A stretch of 64,000 nt of DNA from Antilocapra americana (lineage: Eukaryota; Chordata; Mammalia; Artiodactyla; Antilocapridae), in NCBI GenBank assembly GCA_007570785.1, contig ML660777.1, positions 5,588,587-5,652,586 of the forward strand. Direction: 5' to 3'. The notes beneath the pieces are model-generated. The model had not been told where the DNA came from. It saw only the letters and a list, made by a program, of their open reading frames with translations, and did not search any database. Positions 1 to 12,707 of this stretch are shown piece by piece. Each line of letters starts with the position of its first letter. Within the stretch, counting starts at the first letter, position 1. The position numbers were made by a program, and so were the translations under genes.

Positions 1-1175
1 CCTATTGGAAGTCTGCGTCAAAGCTTTGCAGTCGAAAGACGGATCTTCCAGCTGCTGTGGACTGGAAATTTAGAGTTACCTCCGTGGCTTGTAGGATTGT
101 GCAAGTTGGGCAATGGACATGTTGCTGATTCAGCTGGTGACTTCACAACCTAAGCTTTATCAGTTTTATGATTATGCCCCCAAGTTGTGACTTGCCCAGA
201 GCCAGACCCAGGTGTCACCATTCCTGAAAGCTTATGGCAAGGGACGAAGGTCCCTGGGTTCACTTCTGGGCCATAGCGAGGCAGCAGGCAGAGAAGGAGA
301 CGGGGGAGGGGAGGAAGGGTTAACACAGTTAACATTTATTGGCACCCACACCCATATGCCAAGTGCCTTGTCAGACACTTTGCACATATGATACCTTTTA
401 GTTAAAAAAAAACAACTCAAGCAGAGGTGGTGAGAGAAAGCGGGGGGGGTGTCCAAAGTGAGGGGTGCAAGCTAGAGAGGTACATTAATATCCACAAAGG
501 CCTTTGTAGCGACTCGGTCATAATAATAACGGCAGCTTGCCCTTAATAATTTGAAAGGGTTTTCACCTACACTTCTCACAGAAACTCTGGGAAGGGCATG
601 ATTACCCCAGCGTTGTTGTGAGAACTCTGCAAAAACCAGTCCATTTCCACAAAGTCAGCCATGCTTGTCTGGTCCCGTTCTAAATATCTCCTATTTCCCT
701 ACCTCCTTAAATTTACATAGCTTCAAGTGTTATTGCCTCGCTCGATACCTTGTGTAGTTTAGGACAGAAAAAAAGATGCCTGTGCTTCAGTGCACCAACG
801 TGTGGTGTTTCAGCAGATAGGTCTTTTGGTGGGATCGAAAGGGCCCTGGGAAAGATGTGCTACTTTCCCTTGTAACTGACGTTAGATTACGAAGCTATTT
901 CTCACCATGGTTTGCTGTCCTGCATATGGTATTACCCAGTGATGCTGTCTGTACCCCACTTGTCCACTTTCTCAGGGGTTAGCTCCCCTTGCTAGCTGCT
1001 TTTCTGCTGGGGCACATCTGCCTCTTTCCCTGCACTTGGGGAGAATCCAGTGGATTCTCCCCTCTGCTCACACCAGTGCCCTCACTGTCCTTCCAGGCCT
1101 CCTGCTTCTCCCTTGGGTTTATCCTGTGTGTCATCTCTTTTGATGCTAAATAAATGAATTACTGAATATCCCAGA
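1..1175. other. Intergenic DNA, no gene seen
   Basis: No spliced gene or long open frame with family resemblance is visible on either strand. A stretch near 335-400 (a phrase resembling 'gccaagtgccttgtcagacactttgcacatat') looks like a decayed mammal-wide MIR/L2-class repeat. The rest looks unique. Confidence 0.6.
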
Positions 1176-1390
1176 TGGCTTCCCTAGTGGCACATTAGCA
1201 AAGAATCCACCTGCTAATGCAGGAGATGCGTGTTTGATCCCTGGATTGGGAAGACCCCCTGGAGAAGGAAATGACAACTCACTCCAGCGTTCTTGCCTGG
1301 GAAATCCCATGGACAGAGGAGCCTGGAGGGCTATGGTCCATGGGGTCCCAAAAGAGTCAGACGCAACTTAGCGACCAAACAACAACAAAA
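1176..1390 (+). repeat. Bov-tA-type SINE
   Basis: It opens with the tRNA-like head (tggcttccctagtgg), has the internal 'ggagaaggaaatgacaac' and 'cccatggacagaggagcc' blocks, and ends in the caacaacaaaa tail. It is nearly full length and moderately diverged. Confidence 0.9.
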
Positions 1391-2280
1391 TATTCCAGAA
1401 CACATGAAATCTTCCCTTGTTCATTTGTCAGCAGTTAATCATTTCAACTTTCACTTAGTCATTATGTGTTGAAGTGTTTCTTGAGGGCCAGACACTGGAC
1501 CAGGCACCACCATGCTTCTAGAAATAGTAGCATCTGTCCCTGTTCTTATAGTCCCCTTTCCCCATCCTCATTCCATCACCATCTACAGTGTGACTTCTGC
1601 CTACACTGTTTGCATGAACTTCTTTGGGCACTATAGCTTTTGAGCACTTAGTTACTGAATGGACTGGGGACCTCTCAGGTCTGACTTTTGCTGCAGCTCT
1701 TGACATTCTGGACCACTTGTTCCTTTTCTGGATTCTGTGTCCCTGGTTTCTGGGACACTTATCTTGCCTCTCTGTCTCCCTACTACCCTTCTCTCAGGAT
1801 CTCTTTTTTCCTGTATGTTCTTACCCAGTGCTCCCCAGGGGTCTGGCATCAGTTCTAGTCTTTTCACACCTGGCATATTTTTCCCCGGGAAGCCTTACCT
1901 TTAGCTTTAAACTGCCAAGAGACACCTCGCAAGGCTCCTCCTCAGTCCAGACTGGTTTCCTGGTCTCTAGATCCCAATACCCAAGAGGGCTTGTCTTCTT
2001 GCAGTTTCCTTGACACTTGGCAGCCTGTGTGCCCAGGGCCAAATTCTTCCTCCTCCATGAATCTGTTCTGTCCATTCTCCATCTAAAATAAACATCTCTA
2101 GGGTTTCCAGCCTGCTTTCACTGCCATGTCTTTAGCTTGAAACTTCATCTTCTCTTTCCCCTTAAAGGAAGGGACTCTGCCTCTAGGTTCACTTTCTTCC
2201 ACTCTGCTCTCTTTCTCATTTCTAGAATGATCTTTCCAAAATTCTCACAAGACTTTGTTGCTGCCCCATTTACATCCCTT
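1391..2280. other. Intergenic DNA, pyrimidine-rich, no gene seen
   Basis: This stretch is C/T-rich and gives open frames of 60-130 codons on both strands. None has recognisable domains, a good start context or splice structure. Base composition explains the openness. Confidence 0.5.
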
Positions 2281-2760
2281 CAAAGCAAGTATCCATGCTG
2301 TGTGTTCAAGTGTCTGCTCCTCCAAGTGGTGTATCAGGACTTCTACATTCTGCCATTGCTCCTCACATCCTGCTGCCTAGTGTCCAGACCTTGTGAAGCT
2401 CCCTGTTCCTCTTCTAACAGTAACTTTGCACCCCCGTTTCCTCTGCCTGTAGCATCATCCCCCACCTGCCCTCACTTTGTCCCTCACTCACAGACCATCA
2501 CTCATCTTTGGATCCTCAGGTCAAGTGTCCCCCCATCCATGAAGCTTTCCTGATACCTCCCTGAACTCAGAGCCAGGCGACGGCCCTTCCTGAACAGCGC
2601 CATAACGTTCCAGGTGTATCTCTGTTAGATCCCTTTTCACGCAGGACTGTAGTTGTTGGGGTGCTAACCTATCTCCCTCCTTCTCTGTGAGCTGCCTCAG
2701 GGCAGGAAGTACTCAGACCTGGTTTTGTTCTCCTAGCACCCACTGTGTGTTGGATGAATG
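2280..2760 (+). repeat. L2 LINE fragment (3' part)
   Basis: The order of landmarks fits the L2 3' region: 'gaagctttcctgatacctccc', later 'tctctgtgagctgcctcagggcagg', then a 'ttggatgaatgaatca' end. It is heavily diverged, so the edges are approximate. Confidence 0.5.
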
Positions 2761-3956
2761 AATCAGCTAATTGAGTCTATTTGAGGAAACAAACATTAAC
2801 AAGTAATTCCCTGGCAATTCATGGAAGGTGCTATGGAAACCCACAAGAGTAGGCACCTAGCCTGTCTGAGGGGGAGGATCGGGAAAGGCTTCCTGGAGGA
2901 AGAGGCACCTGAGGTGCGCAGACACCCAGGATGTGGGCAGGCATTTGAAGGGCACAGAAACCTGAGACAGTGGGGCTCTTCAGGATGCTGTAATAGCTGG
3001 AGAACAGGAAGGGGAAGTAGCTAATTTCTGAGCCTGAAAAGTAGACAAGAAGTGGCTTATGATTCACTTTTCAAATGCCATTACGTCTGTGCAATCCTAA
3101 AATAATGAGACATCATATTTATTAAGGGGGTTGTTTATTTCCAATTTTGTTGATCTTGTCTCACTCCTCATATAAGATTTCAATTTCCTTAGCAATGTCC
3201 CTTGGCACCTAGGACAATATTCTGCCCAGCCTTAATAAATGTAAGCTATTTGACAGACTGATAAAAAGAGGGGCAGAACATTCCATTTTTCAAAGCAAAA
3301 ACTTGCTCAGTGTTATTACTTTATTTGTTCTGCTCTTTTCATCAAATATCATTTCTGAAGGCTGAAAATAAAAATTGACAGTGAAAAACGAATTACTTTT
3401 AATTACATATTGTAACAGCAGTTTAACAGACCAAAATTATATTTGTTTTACCCTTATAAAAATTATGATTTATGTAAGATTATAAAAGATATAAATGAAA
3501 ATGTATCAACTAGTTTGGTCTGCCTATCTGTGCTTAGTACACCTTGCTATCAGCAAGAGCACATGGATTATTATTATAATTGTTATTTTGTTGTCTTCCT
3601 TTCCCCCAACAGATATGCAAAGCTCCACTGATTGGACAGACTTTATATATAAAACACACACACAAATACAGTATATATGTTTCCTTAGGAAATACTATTC
3701 CAAAATACATGGCATTAGAAATAGTGTCTTTCATGGACAATATTGTTTTCTTAATACAGGTAGATAAAATCACCATGAGTGAAAAAAAGGTAACCAAGGT
3801 AATATCAGAAAAGAAGTGGCAAAGATCAGAATGGATGATACAAAGTAAAAATGAAATAACAGAAAGGCAAGGAATCCAGATAATAAAGAGTTGGTGATAA
3901 AGGAAATGAGAGTAAAGGACCATAGTATAGTGAGAGTAGGTCTGCATTGTCTTGCA
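2761..3956. other. Intergenic DNA, no gene seen
   Basis: AT-rich unique sequence. Overlapping open frames near 3,440-3,950 occur on both strands and share no family resemblance. A short CA run (about 3,653-3,666) is present. Confidence 0.5.
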
Positions 3957-4151
3957 AAAGTTGTTCAGTCATGTCCAACTCTTTGCAACCCCATGGACTG
4001 GAGCCCTCCAGGCTCCTCTATCCATGGGATTCTCCAGGCAAGAATCCTGAAGTGGGTTGCTATACCCTTCTCCAGAGGATCTTCCAACCCAGGGATTGAA
4101 CTCAGGTCTCCCACATTGCAGGGTGATTCTTTACTGTCTGAGCCACCAGCT
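3957..4151 (-). repeat. Bov-tA-type SINE
   Basis: Reverse-complement copy: it starts with 'gttgttcagtcatgtccaac' and ends at 'gagccaccagctc', the complement of the tRNA-like head. Confidence 0.9.
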
Positions 4152-4323
4152 CTGCATTAAGATCACATTAAAAAACAAAAACAAAAAAACAAGAAATAGG
4201 AAATCAGTTTTTATGACCTCTAAGGTTTCTACTGGTCTAGGGTTTGATGTTTCTACAAAAATTTTTTATTTGGACTCATTTATTTCATTATTTTCTTAAT
4301 GTAGGTGTCTTGTTTATTTATTC

Positions 4324-4426
4324 TAGCCATGCTTCGAGGCATGTGGGATATTAGTTCCTGACTAGGCATCCTGCCCCATGCAGGGAAAGTGGGGAGTGTT
4401 AACCACTGGACCACCAGGGACATCCC
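4324..4426 (-). repeat. CHR-type tRNA-derived SINE
   Basis: Reverse-complement head of the cetartiodactyl CHR family: 'gccatgcttcgaggcatgtg' and later 'taaccactggaccaccaggg'. It lacks the 'tccatgggattctccaggc' block of Bov-tA elements. Confidence 0.8.
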
Positions 4427-4502
4427 TGGATTCATTTTAAAATTGAAGATGGAGATTAAATTGTTTTATGAGAGAGGTCAAAGTTGGTCCTTAGTTTTAT
4501 TT

Positions 4503-4556
4503 TATTTATTAATTTTTTTTATTAGTTTTGCCATACAATGACATGATATCGCCATG
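4503..4556 (-). repeat. Short L1 3' tail fragment
   Basis: A T-rich run followed by 'attagttttgccatacaatg' resembles the complement of the ruminant L1 3' end seen at 62,058-62,435. It is only about 50 bp long. Confidence 0.4.
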
Positions 4557-5089
4557 ATCCTTAGTTTAAAATCTCAATTACCATTTCTCCTTAGGATACT
4601 AGGTTGCTTACTTTAAGGACTGAAAAATGTATATAAAGCGCTGAGCACAATGACTGACATTCAGTGCACTAAGACATTGGGGATATGCATTATATTTCTT
4701 TATTTCCATAAGTCATATCTGGCTCAGCTCCATCCACAAAGATTACCTGAAAGACATTTTCCAAAATTCCTTCCTGCTCCTTGGATCAAGCAAGAACTTC
4801 AGTGCTTTTGGATTTACGAAGAGAGAAGGGGACCATCCCGATTCTTAGTCCAGTGGCTGCCAAGGTCAACCATGGCTTCTTTGACCTAGATGCCAAGGTT
4901 TCAGCATGTTGTGTCCAGGACACCTGGTATCTACAGAAGCCACCCCTTCTGTGTTCTGACTCCTTAGAGACTGTCAGAGACCGTGCTAAGGTGTCTGTCA
5001 CTCAGATGTCAAATGTCTCAACCCCGTTCCCAGTGGGAGTGGAAGGGTCCAGCATACCTGAGGATTAGGTCCTTGTCAATTCAACTGTC
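4557..5089. other. Intergenic DNA, no gene seen
   Basis: Open frames of 79 and 95 codons overlap here on the plus strand. They are out of frame with each other, lack a family match and have no conserved motif, so I treat them as chance. The stretch may belong to the upstream part of the L1 that follows. Confidence 0.45.
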
Positions 5090-5700
5090 AACTCAAACCA
5101 GTTGTTGGTGGGAATGCAAGAGGGCTCAGCCACTTTGGAAACTAGTTCGGCAGTTTTCATAAAGTGAAATATACATTTGCTCTGTGCCTCAGCAGTTCCA
5201 TTCATGGGCATTTGTCCAAGGAAATGAAAGCTCATGTTCGTGCAGAAACCTGAGAGCAAGTGTTTCCAGTAGCTTTTCTCACAATCTCCAAAAAAACTGT
5301 AAACAACCCAAATAAATACATCAACCCAAATAAATACATCCACCCAATGGAACAGTACTCAGCAATATAAATGCATGAACTGCTGGTACATACAACAAGG
5401 AAGAACCTCAGAGGCATTCTGCTAAGTAAAATAAGCCAGGCATACATGGCCCTGCGCATTATTGTTCCACTTCAGTGACATTCTGGAAAAGGCAAAACTA
5501 TGGGGACTGAAAACAGACCAGTAGTTGCCAGTTGCTGGGAGCAGAGAGAAGGGAAGACATTTTTTGGCTGAGGGAACTGTTCTATGTCTCGATTGTAATG
5601 GTGAGTAAACAGCTGTATTTGTCGAAAAGTCATAGAATTGTATGCTAAGAAGACGGAAATTTATTGTGTATAAATTATACCTCAAGAAAAGAAAAATGAA
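5090..5700 (+). repeat. Ancient L1M-class LINE 3' end
   Basis: It shows the classical old-L1 3' succession: 'gttggtgggaatgcaag', 'aatggaacagtactcagcaa', 'gaaaaggcaaaactatgggg', 'gttctatgtctcgattgtaa' and 'ttatacctcaag'. An 18-bp unit (cccaaataaatacatcaa) is duplicated in tandem at 5,307-5,342. Confidence 0.8.
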
Positions 5701-6508
5701 ACAACCCACCACTTTTCTTTCCTTTGGGGACAATTCAGCCTAATTCTCTTGAATGGCCAAGACTTACAGCAAACAGAGACCAGGTTGTTCTGTGCTTAGA
5801 AATGTCTCTGGTCTGGAAGCCTTGTCCTCACATACAAAAAAGGGTTTTTTTTTTAATGTTAAAATGTTATCCTCTGGCCCCCAGGAAGCAAAGGTCTACT
5901 CTTCTGGAAGGGAGACAAAATTCTTTTTTGTACCTTCTTGAGGCATCTCCAGCTGCATGGTGGTGGGAGTGAGAGGTAGAAAAACCAAAACAATTCAAAC
6001 AAGCAACAGTAAGAACAAAAACCAGAGTTCAGTGTGGGGGTTGTCTTTGGGACTCCAAGATTTTTGGCTTGTTTGTTTTTAAGCTTGGACTTCCAGAAGG
6101 GAGAGGAGTAGATAAAAATTACTTTTATTCTTGGATGTGACTGCCTTGCAGAGAAACAAGATAATGTAACTTCTCAACAGGTTTTCTGTTACATTCAATC
6201 ACAGAAGAGCAGCCCCTCCCAGGTTTGTTCTAAAGGCTGGGTCTGTTAGAATGAGGGGGCAGGCTTCTGGGAGCTCACCCAGGACCAGGGAGTGCAGCAG
6301 GGGAGGCTGAAAAAAGGAGACTGACAAACAAGGTCATTTTCTCACAGATATAATAGTTTGAAGGAAATTAATCAGGGGATCTGATAGGAAGCAGCTGGAA
6401 GAAGGGCTCCTTTGTCGAGGAGAGTCGAGGAAGGCCTTTCTGAAGATGTGACCTTTGTACAGACTGAATGATGAGGCATCCGAGGGACTAAGAAGAGCAC
6501 ATGCGTGC
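5701..6508. other. Intergenic DNA, no gene seen
   Basis: No gene, RNA or clear repeat is recognised. There are short A- and T-rich runs only. Confidence 0.5.
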
Positions 6509-6724
6509 CTGCGTGCTCAGTCGTGTTCGACTCTTTGCGACCCCATGGACTGTAGCCTACCAGGCTCCTCCGTCCATGGGATTTTCCAGGCAAGAATACT
6601 GGAGAATTCTTGTGAAGAATGCTATTTCCTTCTCCAGGAGATCTTCCCGACCCAGGGATTGAACCCGGGTCTCCTGCATTGTAGGCAGACCCCTTACTTA
6701 CTGTCTGAACCACCAGGGAAGTCC
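6509..6724 (-). repeat. Bov-tA-type SINE
   Basis: Complement orientation: 'gtgctcagtcgtgttcgact' at the left and 'aaccaccagggaagtcc' at the right. It carries a small internal insertion around 6,610-6,625 relative to the usual layout. Confidence 0.9.
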
Positions 6725-6976
6725 ATTCCCGGCTGAGGGACCAGCAAATGCAAAAACTCAGGTGGCCAGGAATGCTGGGATGTAATGAGCAAATTGTCCA
6801 GGAGGTGGGAGATGGAGGGTGAGGTAAAGGTGACCTAGAGAGGGAAGAGGGGTTCAGACCCTCCACTAATTCAAAGTGGAATGAAGTTAAAGTTTTTCAG
6901 CAGAGGAATGACATGCTCTGAATTATATTAAAAAGAAATTCTGGATTTTTGTTTAATGGAAGTATTAATGAGTTGA

Positions 6977-7197
6977 GGGCTTCCCAGGTGGCACTAGTGG
7001 TAAAGCACCCACCTGCCAATGCAGGAGACATAAGAGATGTGGGTTCCATCCCTGGGTCGGGAAGATCCCCAGAGGAGGGCATGGCAACCCACTCCAGTAT
7101 TCTTGCCTGGAGAATCCCATGGACAGAGGAGCCTGGTGGGTTATAGTCCACGGGGTCGCAAAGAATCGGACACGACTGTAGCTACTGAGCACGCATG
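6977..7197 (+). repeat. Bov-tA-type SINE
   Basis: Full-length copy with head 'gggcttcccaggtggcacta' and end 'gtagctactgagcacgc'. Confidence 0.92.
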
Positions 7198-8559
7198 TGC
7201 TGATGAGTTGAGGATGGGGGGAATGGTGAGGGAAAAGCAGTGATCCAGGGCTCACTGCAAGATTTGGGGCTTGAAAATTAGTGGTAAAATTAGCTGTTTT
7301 TTTGTTTTTTTTTTTAAGGAATAGAAATGAGGAAGCCTTGTTTTATTCAATATTTTTAAAATGAGATAAAGCTATAATAATTAAAATAATTTGGTGTTCA
7401 TTTATCAAGAGTTGTTAAGACTTATTTAACATGCAGAATGTACCAGGCGTCCCTCTGAGTGCTTTGGATGTATAACATATTTAATTCTCACAAAAAAACC
7501 TATAAGACAGGGACCTACTCGCCCTATTTTAAGGGTGAATAAAGGCACAGAAAGGATAAGTAAAATGTCCCAAGTCCAAAGCCGACAGGTAGTCTGGCTT
7601 CCAAACCCATGCTCCAACCACACATAGAACAGAATGTGGGGTCCTAAAAAGTCTCAAATGCACCTACACCTTAGTCTCTCATACGTGTACCGTCACAGAT
7701 CGATGGGAATTAACCCAGGAACAGTGTTTGAAATTTTTCCTAAGTGTATGGAAACTACTATTTAAATTTTCCTTTGGCACATTCACTAATACATTTAATA
7801 AAGACGGGTTCAAGAGTTAAATGTTCAAACACACGCATGCATACAAACCATAAAAAGTTAGAAGAGGATATGAGATAGAAAAGCATTGTTTAGAAATGAA
7901 AGTAATGGAAGAAATCATAAGGAAAAAATCAATAAGTCTGACTTCATAAAAATTAAAAACTATAATGCAAAGCAATTAAGAAACAAAGTAAAAAGTAAAT
8001 TGCCTTCCAGAAGTATTGTATCCAATTTACATTATGGTTCACAAGATGGTGCTTGAGAGGACCCATCATACTTTGCCAGCCTTGGCCATAAAATTAAAAA
8101 AAAATTTTTTTTCTAAATTGACAAGAAAGAAAATAGTAAGCATCTGTTGTTACAATTAGCATATTGAAGTCTGGTGTCTTCAATCACCTGTTTGATATCT
8201 TTATGGCAGTTACTGTTTGTGAAATGGTTGTGCATGCACTTTCTGTTTATCTGCAGGAATTTTAGCCTTATTGATTTGTATGAGCACTTTATCGACTAAG
8301 AAGAGTACTTTTTCCATATTTGTAGAAAATGTATCTACCCACTTCATTGTTTATCTTTCAGTTTCTATTTTACATTTTTTTGTGAGGTTGCTTTTGTTAA
8401 TGGAATATTCTTTTCCTTTTTTAAGACGGTTTTTATGTGTACAGAAAAGCTATTGATTTTTATATCTTTGTAACCTAGTACCTTATGGAACTCTTTTTAG
8501 CTTTAGAAGATTTCAGCTGATTCTCTCTTGGGTTTGGGGGGTCTATAATGACATCACCT
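7198..8559. other. Intergenic DNA with a decayed mammal-wide repeat
   Basis: About 7,395-7,625 resembles an ancient MIR/L2-class element in plus orientation (phrases such as 'aatgtaccaggcgtccctct' and 'cacagaaaggataagtaaaa'). The remaining AT-rich DNA shows no gene. Confidence 0.45.
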
Positions 8560-8782
8560 GGGCCTCCCAAGTGGCGCTAGTGGTAAAGAACATGCTTGCC
8601 AGTTCAGGAGACATAAGAGAAACGGGTTTGATCTCTGAATCAGGAAGATGCCCTGGAGGAGGAAATGGCTACCCACTCTAATATTCCTACCTGGAGAATC
8701 CGCTGGACACAGGAGCCCGGAGGACTACATTCCACAGGGTAACAAAGAGTCGGACACAACCGAAGCGACTTAGCACACACAC
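8560..8782 (+). repeat. Bov-tA-type SINE
   Basis: Head 'gggcctcccaagtggcgcta', body blocks present, end 'gaagcgacttagcacacaca'. Confidence 0.9.
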
Positions 8783-9449
8783 AATGATATCATCTACAAA
8801 AAGAAGGGAGGGATGGACTGAGGAAAGGAAGAAAGAAGAGGGTGTGGGGATGTTTTCTCCTCCTTGCTAATAATAAAACTCTTATTTAGATTTGATATGT
8901 TATTTTTTTAGCCAGAATTTCCAGTAAATTTGGTAATAACAAATATCAGGTTTTTTTTTTCTTAATCCAATGAGAATGTCTCTGGAATTTCATTCTTAAG
9001 TGTGAAGTTGGCTTTTCATTTGATACATAGCATTAATAATTAGCATATGAATATATAATCACCCTTCTGAGTTTTTTTTAATGATATGCTTTATTTCATT
9101 TATTCAGGATTTATTTCATTAACAACGTGCGCCAAGCAGTAAGAATTTCTTGGTTTCTTATTTAACTCAGAACAAGATACAAATTAAATATTTGCCAGCC
9201 TGGATGGGAGGGGATCCTGAGGGAGAAGGGGTACATGAGCCCTTCTAAGTTTTTTTTAAAGCATTTATTGTGGCAGGATGTTATTCCTATCGACCAAAGC
9301 AAAATTTTTAACTTCATGCAGAAAGCACACTAGCTACATTTAGTTTGAGGGTAAAAAGAAAAGTCTTCCTCAACTTTATTCTCTGTGTTCTGGACAATTT
9401 TTTTTTAGTCCCTTGATTTTCCTTTGGGCAGTACTCCTTCTCTCTTAAA
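8783..9449. other. Intergenic AT-rich DNA, nothing recognised
   Basis: No coding potential or clear repeat boundary is visible. There are several homopolymer T runs. Confidence 0.5.
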
Positions 9450-9660
9450 AAATCAGCCTCACCGAAGTTTAATTTACATACAATACATTGTGTCTATTTC
9501 AAGGTATGATTTGATGAATTCTGGCAGGTGGACACGTGGTGCAACAGCCACAATCAAGATACTGACAATTCCTATCGCGGCCAGAAGGTTCCTCCAGCTT
9601 CTCTGCAGTCCGTTCCCCCCTTGGTCCACAGCCCTGGGCTACCACTGATCTCCTTTTTTG
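9450..9660 (+). repeat. Ancient L1M-class fragment
   Basis: The order 'aagtttaatttacatacaat', 'gatgaattctggcagg', 'gcaacagccacaatcaag', 'ccctgggctaccactgatct' follows the old L1 3' UTR pattern. The 74-codon frame across it is not a gene. Confidence 0.55.
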
Positions 9661-10199
9661 TCATTATGAATTAGTTGGCATTTTCTAGAATTACTCCTAC
9701 ATCTAGAAAGATACATATGGCCCCTTAAATGGTAAAGAAGCTTGACTATATTGAAGGTAGCCTCCTTAATGGAGCCATGGGGTCTCCTGGCAGCACTGAA
9801 GATAATCCTCCTTCAGAAAATAGTAGCTCTGAATCAGTGGTCAGAGATGGTTAGTTAGACCCTTTGTGTCTTGAGGGTTTACAAGGAAAAAAGTTCCTAC
9901 TCCACAGAACAGGTGTTCCTAATCCATAAGGGCCCAGACTCCAGAACTAGTCATGACCCAGTACGTCCAGAACTCTGGAGAGGGCTATGTGTTTGAACTG
10001 AAGGAACTGAACCCAGGGAGGAAGGCATCTAGGTACTGAGAGCTAACAGTGCTAACTATAAAGACCTACCACTTTGCAAATCCAGACTCATACCCCTAGG
10101 CCCTCTAGGTGATAGCTACACATGCAAGGGGCCATGGACAGCTACCACCTTGAAAGCTACCACCCACAAACCAGTACCTTGAGAATTCAGAGGTCCCTC
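9661..10199. other. Intergenic DNA, nothing recognised
   Basis: No feature could be supported on either strand. Confidence 0.5.
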
Positions 10200-10418
10200 G
10201 GGCTTCGCTGATGGGTCAGTGGGTAAATAATCTACCTGCAATGCTGAAGAGGCAGGAGACGTGGGTTTGATCCCTGGGTTGAGAAGATCCCCTAGAGGAG
10301 GGCATGGCAACCTACTTCAGTATTCTTGCCTGGGAAATCCCACGTACAGAGGAGCCTGGTGGGCTACAGTCCATGGGGTCGCAAAGAGTTGGACACAACT
10401 GAGCGACTAAGCACACAT
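10200..10418 (+). repeat. Bov-tA-type SINE
   Basis: Head 'gggcttcgctgatgggtcag', end 'gagcgactaagcacacatg'. Nearly complete. Confidence 0.9.
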
Positions 10419-10434
10419 GTGTGATTAGCTTCCA

Positions 10435-10795
10435 GTTGCTGCTGGAACACATTAGCACAAATTTAGTGGCTGAAAACAGCACAAGTCTATTATCTTATAG
10501 TTCTGGAGGTCAGAGTCCAAACAAGTGTCGGTGAGCTAAAATCAAGGGGTTAGCAGAGCTGTGTTCCTTCTGGATGCTCTAGGGAACGATCCATGTCCTT
10601 TCATATTTCAGCTTCTAGAGGCTGTGAGCCTTCTCTGACTGTTGGCTCCTGTTCGTCTTCAAAGGTAGTGATGACCAGTCAAGTCTTTCTTATGATGCCA
10701 TCCCTCTGGTTCTGACTCTTCTGCATCCCTCTTCCCCATTTAAGGACTTTGTGATTACACTGGGCTCATCAAGATAATCCCAACCAATTTCCTTC
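10435..10795 (-). repeat. MLT1-type (ERVL-MaLR) LTR fragment
   Basis: In plus reading it begins like the complement of an MLT1 3' end ('gctggaacacattagcac', 'agttctggaggtcagagtcc', 'tctagaggctgtgagcc', 'ggactttgtgattacac'). No internal retroviral genes accompany it. Confidence 0.7.
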
Positions 10796-11672
10796 TTTCC
10801 TTTGTTTTTGGCCATGCCTCAAGACAAGGCACAGCCATAAGCTTTCTGCCAAGAAGATAAGTAGCTATTGAGGCAGAATTGATACAAACAAGCAAAACAC
10901 TGTGAATGAAATATCAAAATTTTAAATAAAGACAGGACCCAACCCTACACTTAAGGAAGAAGAAAGAGTAAACGAAAAAAAATTCTGTTGTTCTGAAGAT
11001 GAATGCATACATATAAGAATGAGTTTCAACATTTTAGACAAAAGTAAGGCAGCCCTGGGAGTTCCTCATTTATTATGTTGCTCAGTAGCTAATATAAAAG
11101 GATCTAGCTATGGATCTTGCCTTCAAAAATAAGCAAGAAAATTTCATAGTAGTTTTTGGAACACTGTAGTGAATGTTCCATTTTCCTTGCTAATGAATAG
11201 CTACATGGTTTAAATTGTAAATTTCCTGTGGAAAAAATGAGAAAATACATTAAAATATAGAGAATAAATCTCATATAGATATTCGAGGGAGACTTGTACT
11301 TTTTGGAGTGAATATCTGAGCAGTTCTGTGATCAGATAATGTGGGCTTAACTGATCTTTACAGAATGACTGATGTTCTCAAGGCATCAATACTGAAGGAT
11401 GAAGAGACTGTGCTGTGAAGAGAGCTGGGATGTGGCCCCAGCTAGAGGCTTCCAGAGAGCACAGTCCTGTGTGTGACACCCACCACCATCTTTATTCCTC
11501 AATAAGAGATTCTACAGGTAACAATATGAGGAAGGGGTCTCTGCTTGGGGCATCTGCTGGGCACCTCACCTCTTCAGATGACCTCACCACTGCATACATT
11601 GGCTTCTCTATTTTGACCAGTGTGTCATGCTAGAATCTTCCATAGTGATGCAGGTTTCACCTATGCAGTCTC
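10796..11672. other. Intergenic DNA, nothing recognised
   Basis: No gene or clear repeat was found. The 72-codon frame near 11,415 has no family resemblance. Confidence 0.5.
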
Positions 11673-11879
11673 ACATGCACCTCTGGTCATGTTTGTGACC
11701 CCATGGATGGTAGCCCACCAGGCTCCTCTGTCCATGGGATTCTCCAGGCAAGAACACTGGAGTGAGTTGCCATGCCCTCCTCCAGGGGATCTTTCTGACC
11801 CAGTGACTGAACCCAGGATGCTTATGTCTCCTGTATTGGCAGGCAGGTTCTTTATCACTAGTGCCTCGTGGGAAGCCCC
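11673..11879 (-). repeat. Bov-tA-type SINE
   Basis: Complement orientation with the 'ccatgggattctccaggcaa' block and an end 'gcctcgtgggaagcccc'. The 3' terminus of the element (left edge) is diverged. Confidence 0.88.
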
Positions 11880-12480
11880 ATCTTATCAGAAGGTCTGAAC
11901 AATGCTTTCTTAGACTCTGCAGGACTAACTCTTGGTCTCCTGAATGTCTTCAGTTACTCCAGTGAATAGTCCTCGGGGCAGTCCTCTGCCTGCCTCATGT
12001 GAAAATTACTGGAGGCTTCTAGAGTCTTCCTTACCCATCTTACCCTTAGGTTATTACTTAGAATACCTCCACCCCAGTACTTACTTTCCCTCCACCACTC
12101 AAATGCTCCACACACTTCTCATAACAGCACCTCTGTGCTGCTCTTGTGGCTCACCTCTGGTTTCCTTCTCTCTTCACACCGGACTCTGCTTCTGGAGGGC
12201 AACAGTTTTCTGAAGCTTCTTCAGGGCTGATTTTGCATCCTGGGCCCCTGATGTAAAGGCGCCTAACAGCAACACCCTTGCTGTTGGCCTCTGTCTGAAA
12301 CACGTTTGCTCCCACTGTCTGTCTACCTAACTAACTTACTCATGTTTGAGAGACCTCAGTTCTTAATTTTAATTCCCCAGGGAAGCCAGACTAGATTGGG
12401 GTTCCATGCCATGTGCTGGCATAGTATTCTTTGCTTCATGGTGTGTACCCCAGTTTGCAGTATTATATCTGGGTCATTTG
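11880..12480. other. Intergenic DNA, nothing recognised
   Basis: An 89-codon plus-strand frame (11,944-12,213) is open but has no recognisable product and no splice context. Confidence 0.5.
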
Positions 12481-12640
12481 TTTAATGTCCGTATTTCCCA
12501 CTAGAGACAAAGTCTTATGAGGCAAAGAACTGTCTGTTTCCTTGTGGCATCTGCTGGGCCCAGTTCAGTGCCTGGCACAGAGTTGGGGCTAATGAAATAT
12601 ATATTCACCTAATGAAATAAAGGTGTCATGACTAAATGAA
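12480..12640 (+). repeat. L2/MIR-class fragment
   Basis: The phrases 'gtgcctggcacagagttgg' and 'actaaatgaatgaaag' match the terminal pattern of L2/MIR-class repeats. Confidence 0.45.
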
Positions 12641-12707
12641 TGAAAGACTGAATAGAGTATTTCATTAATATAGTAACCAGAGTCCAAGTAGCTCTCCTCA
12701 GTTTAGC

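Noticed and set aside
6372..6866. 164-codon minus-strand open frame
   Set aside because: Its middle is SINE-derived and the ends have no family resemblance.
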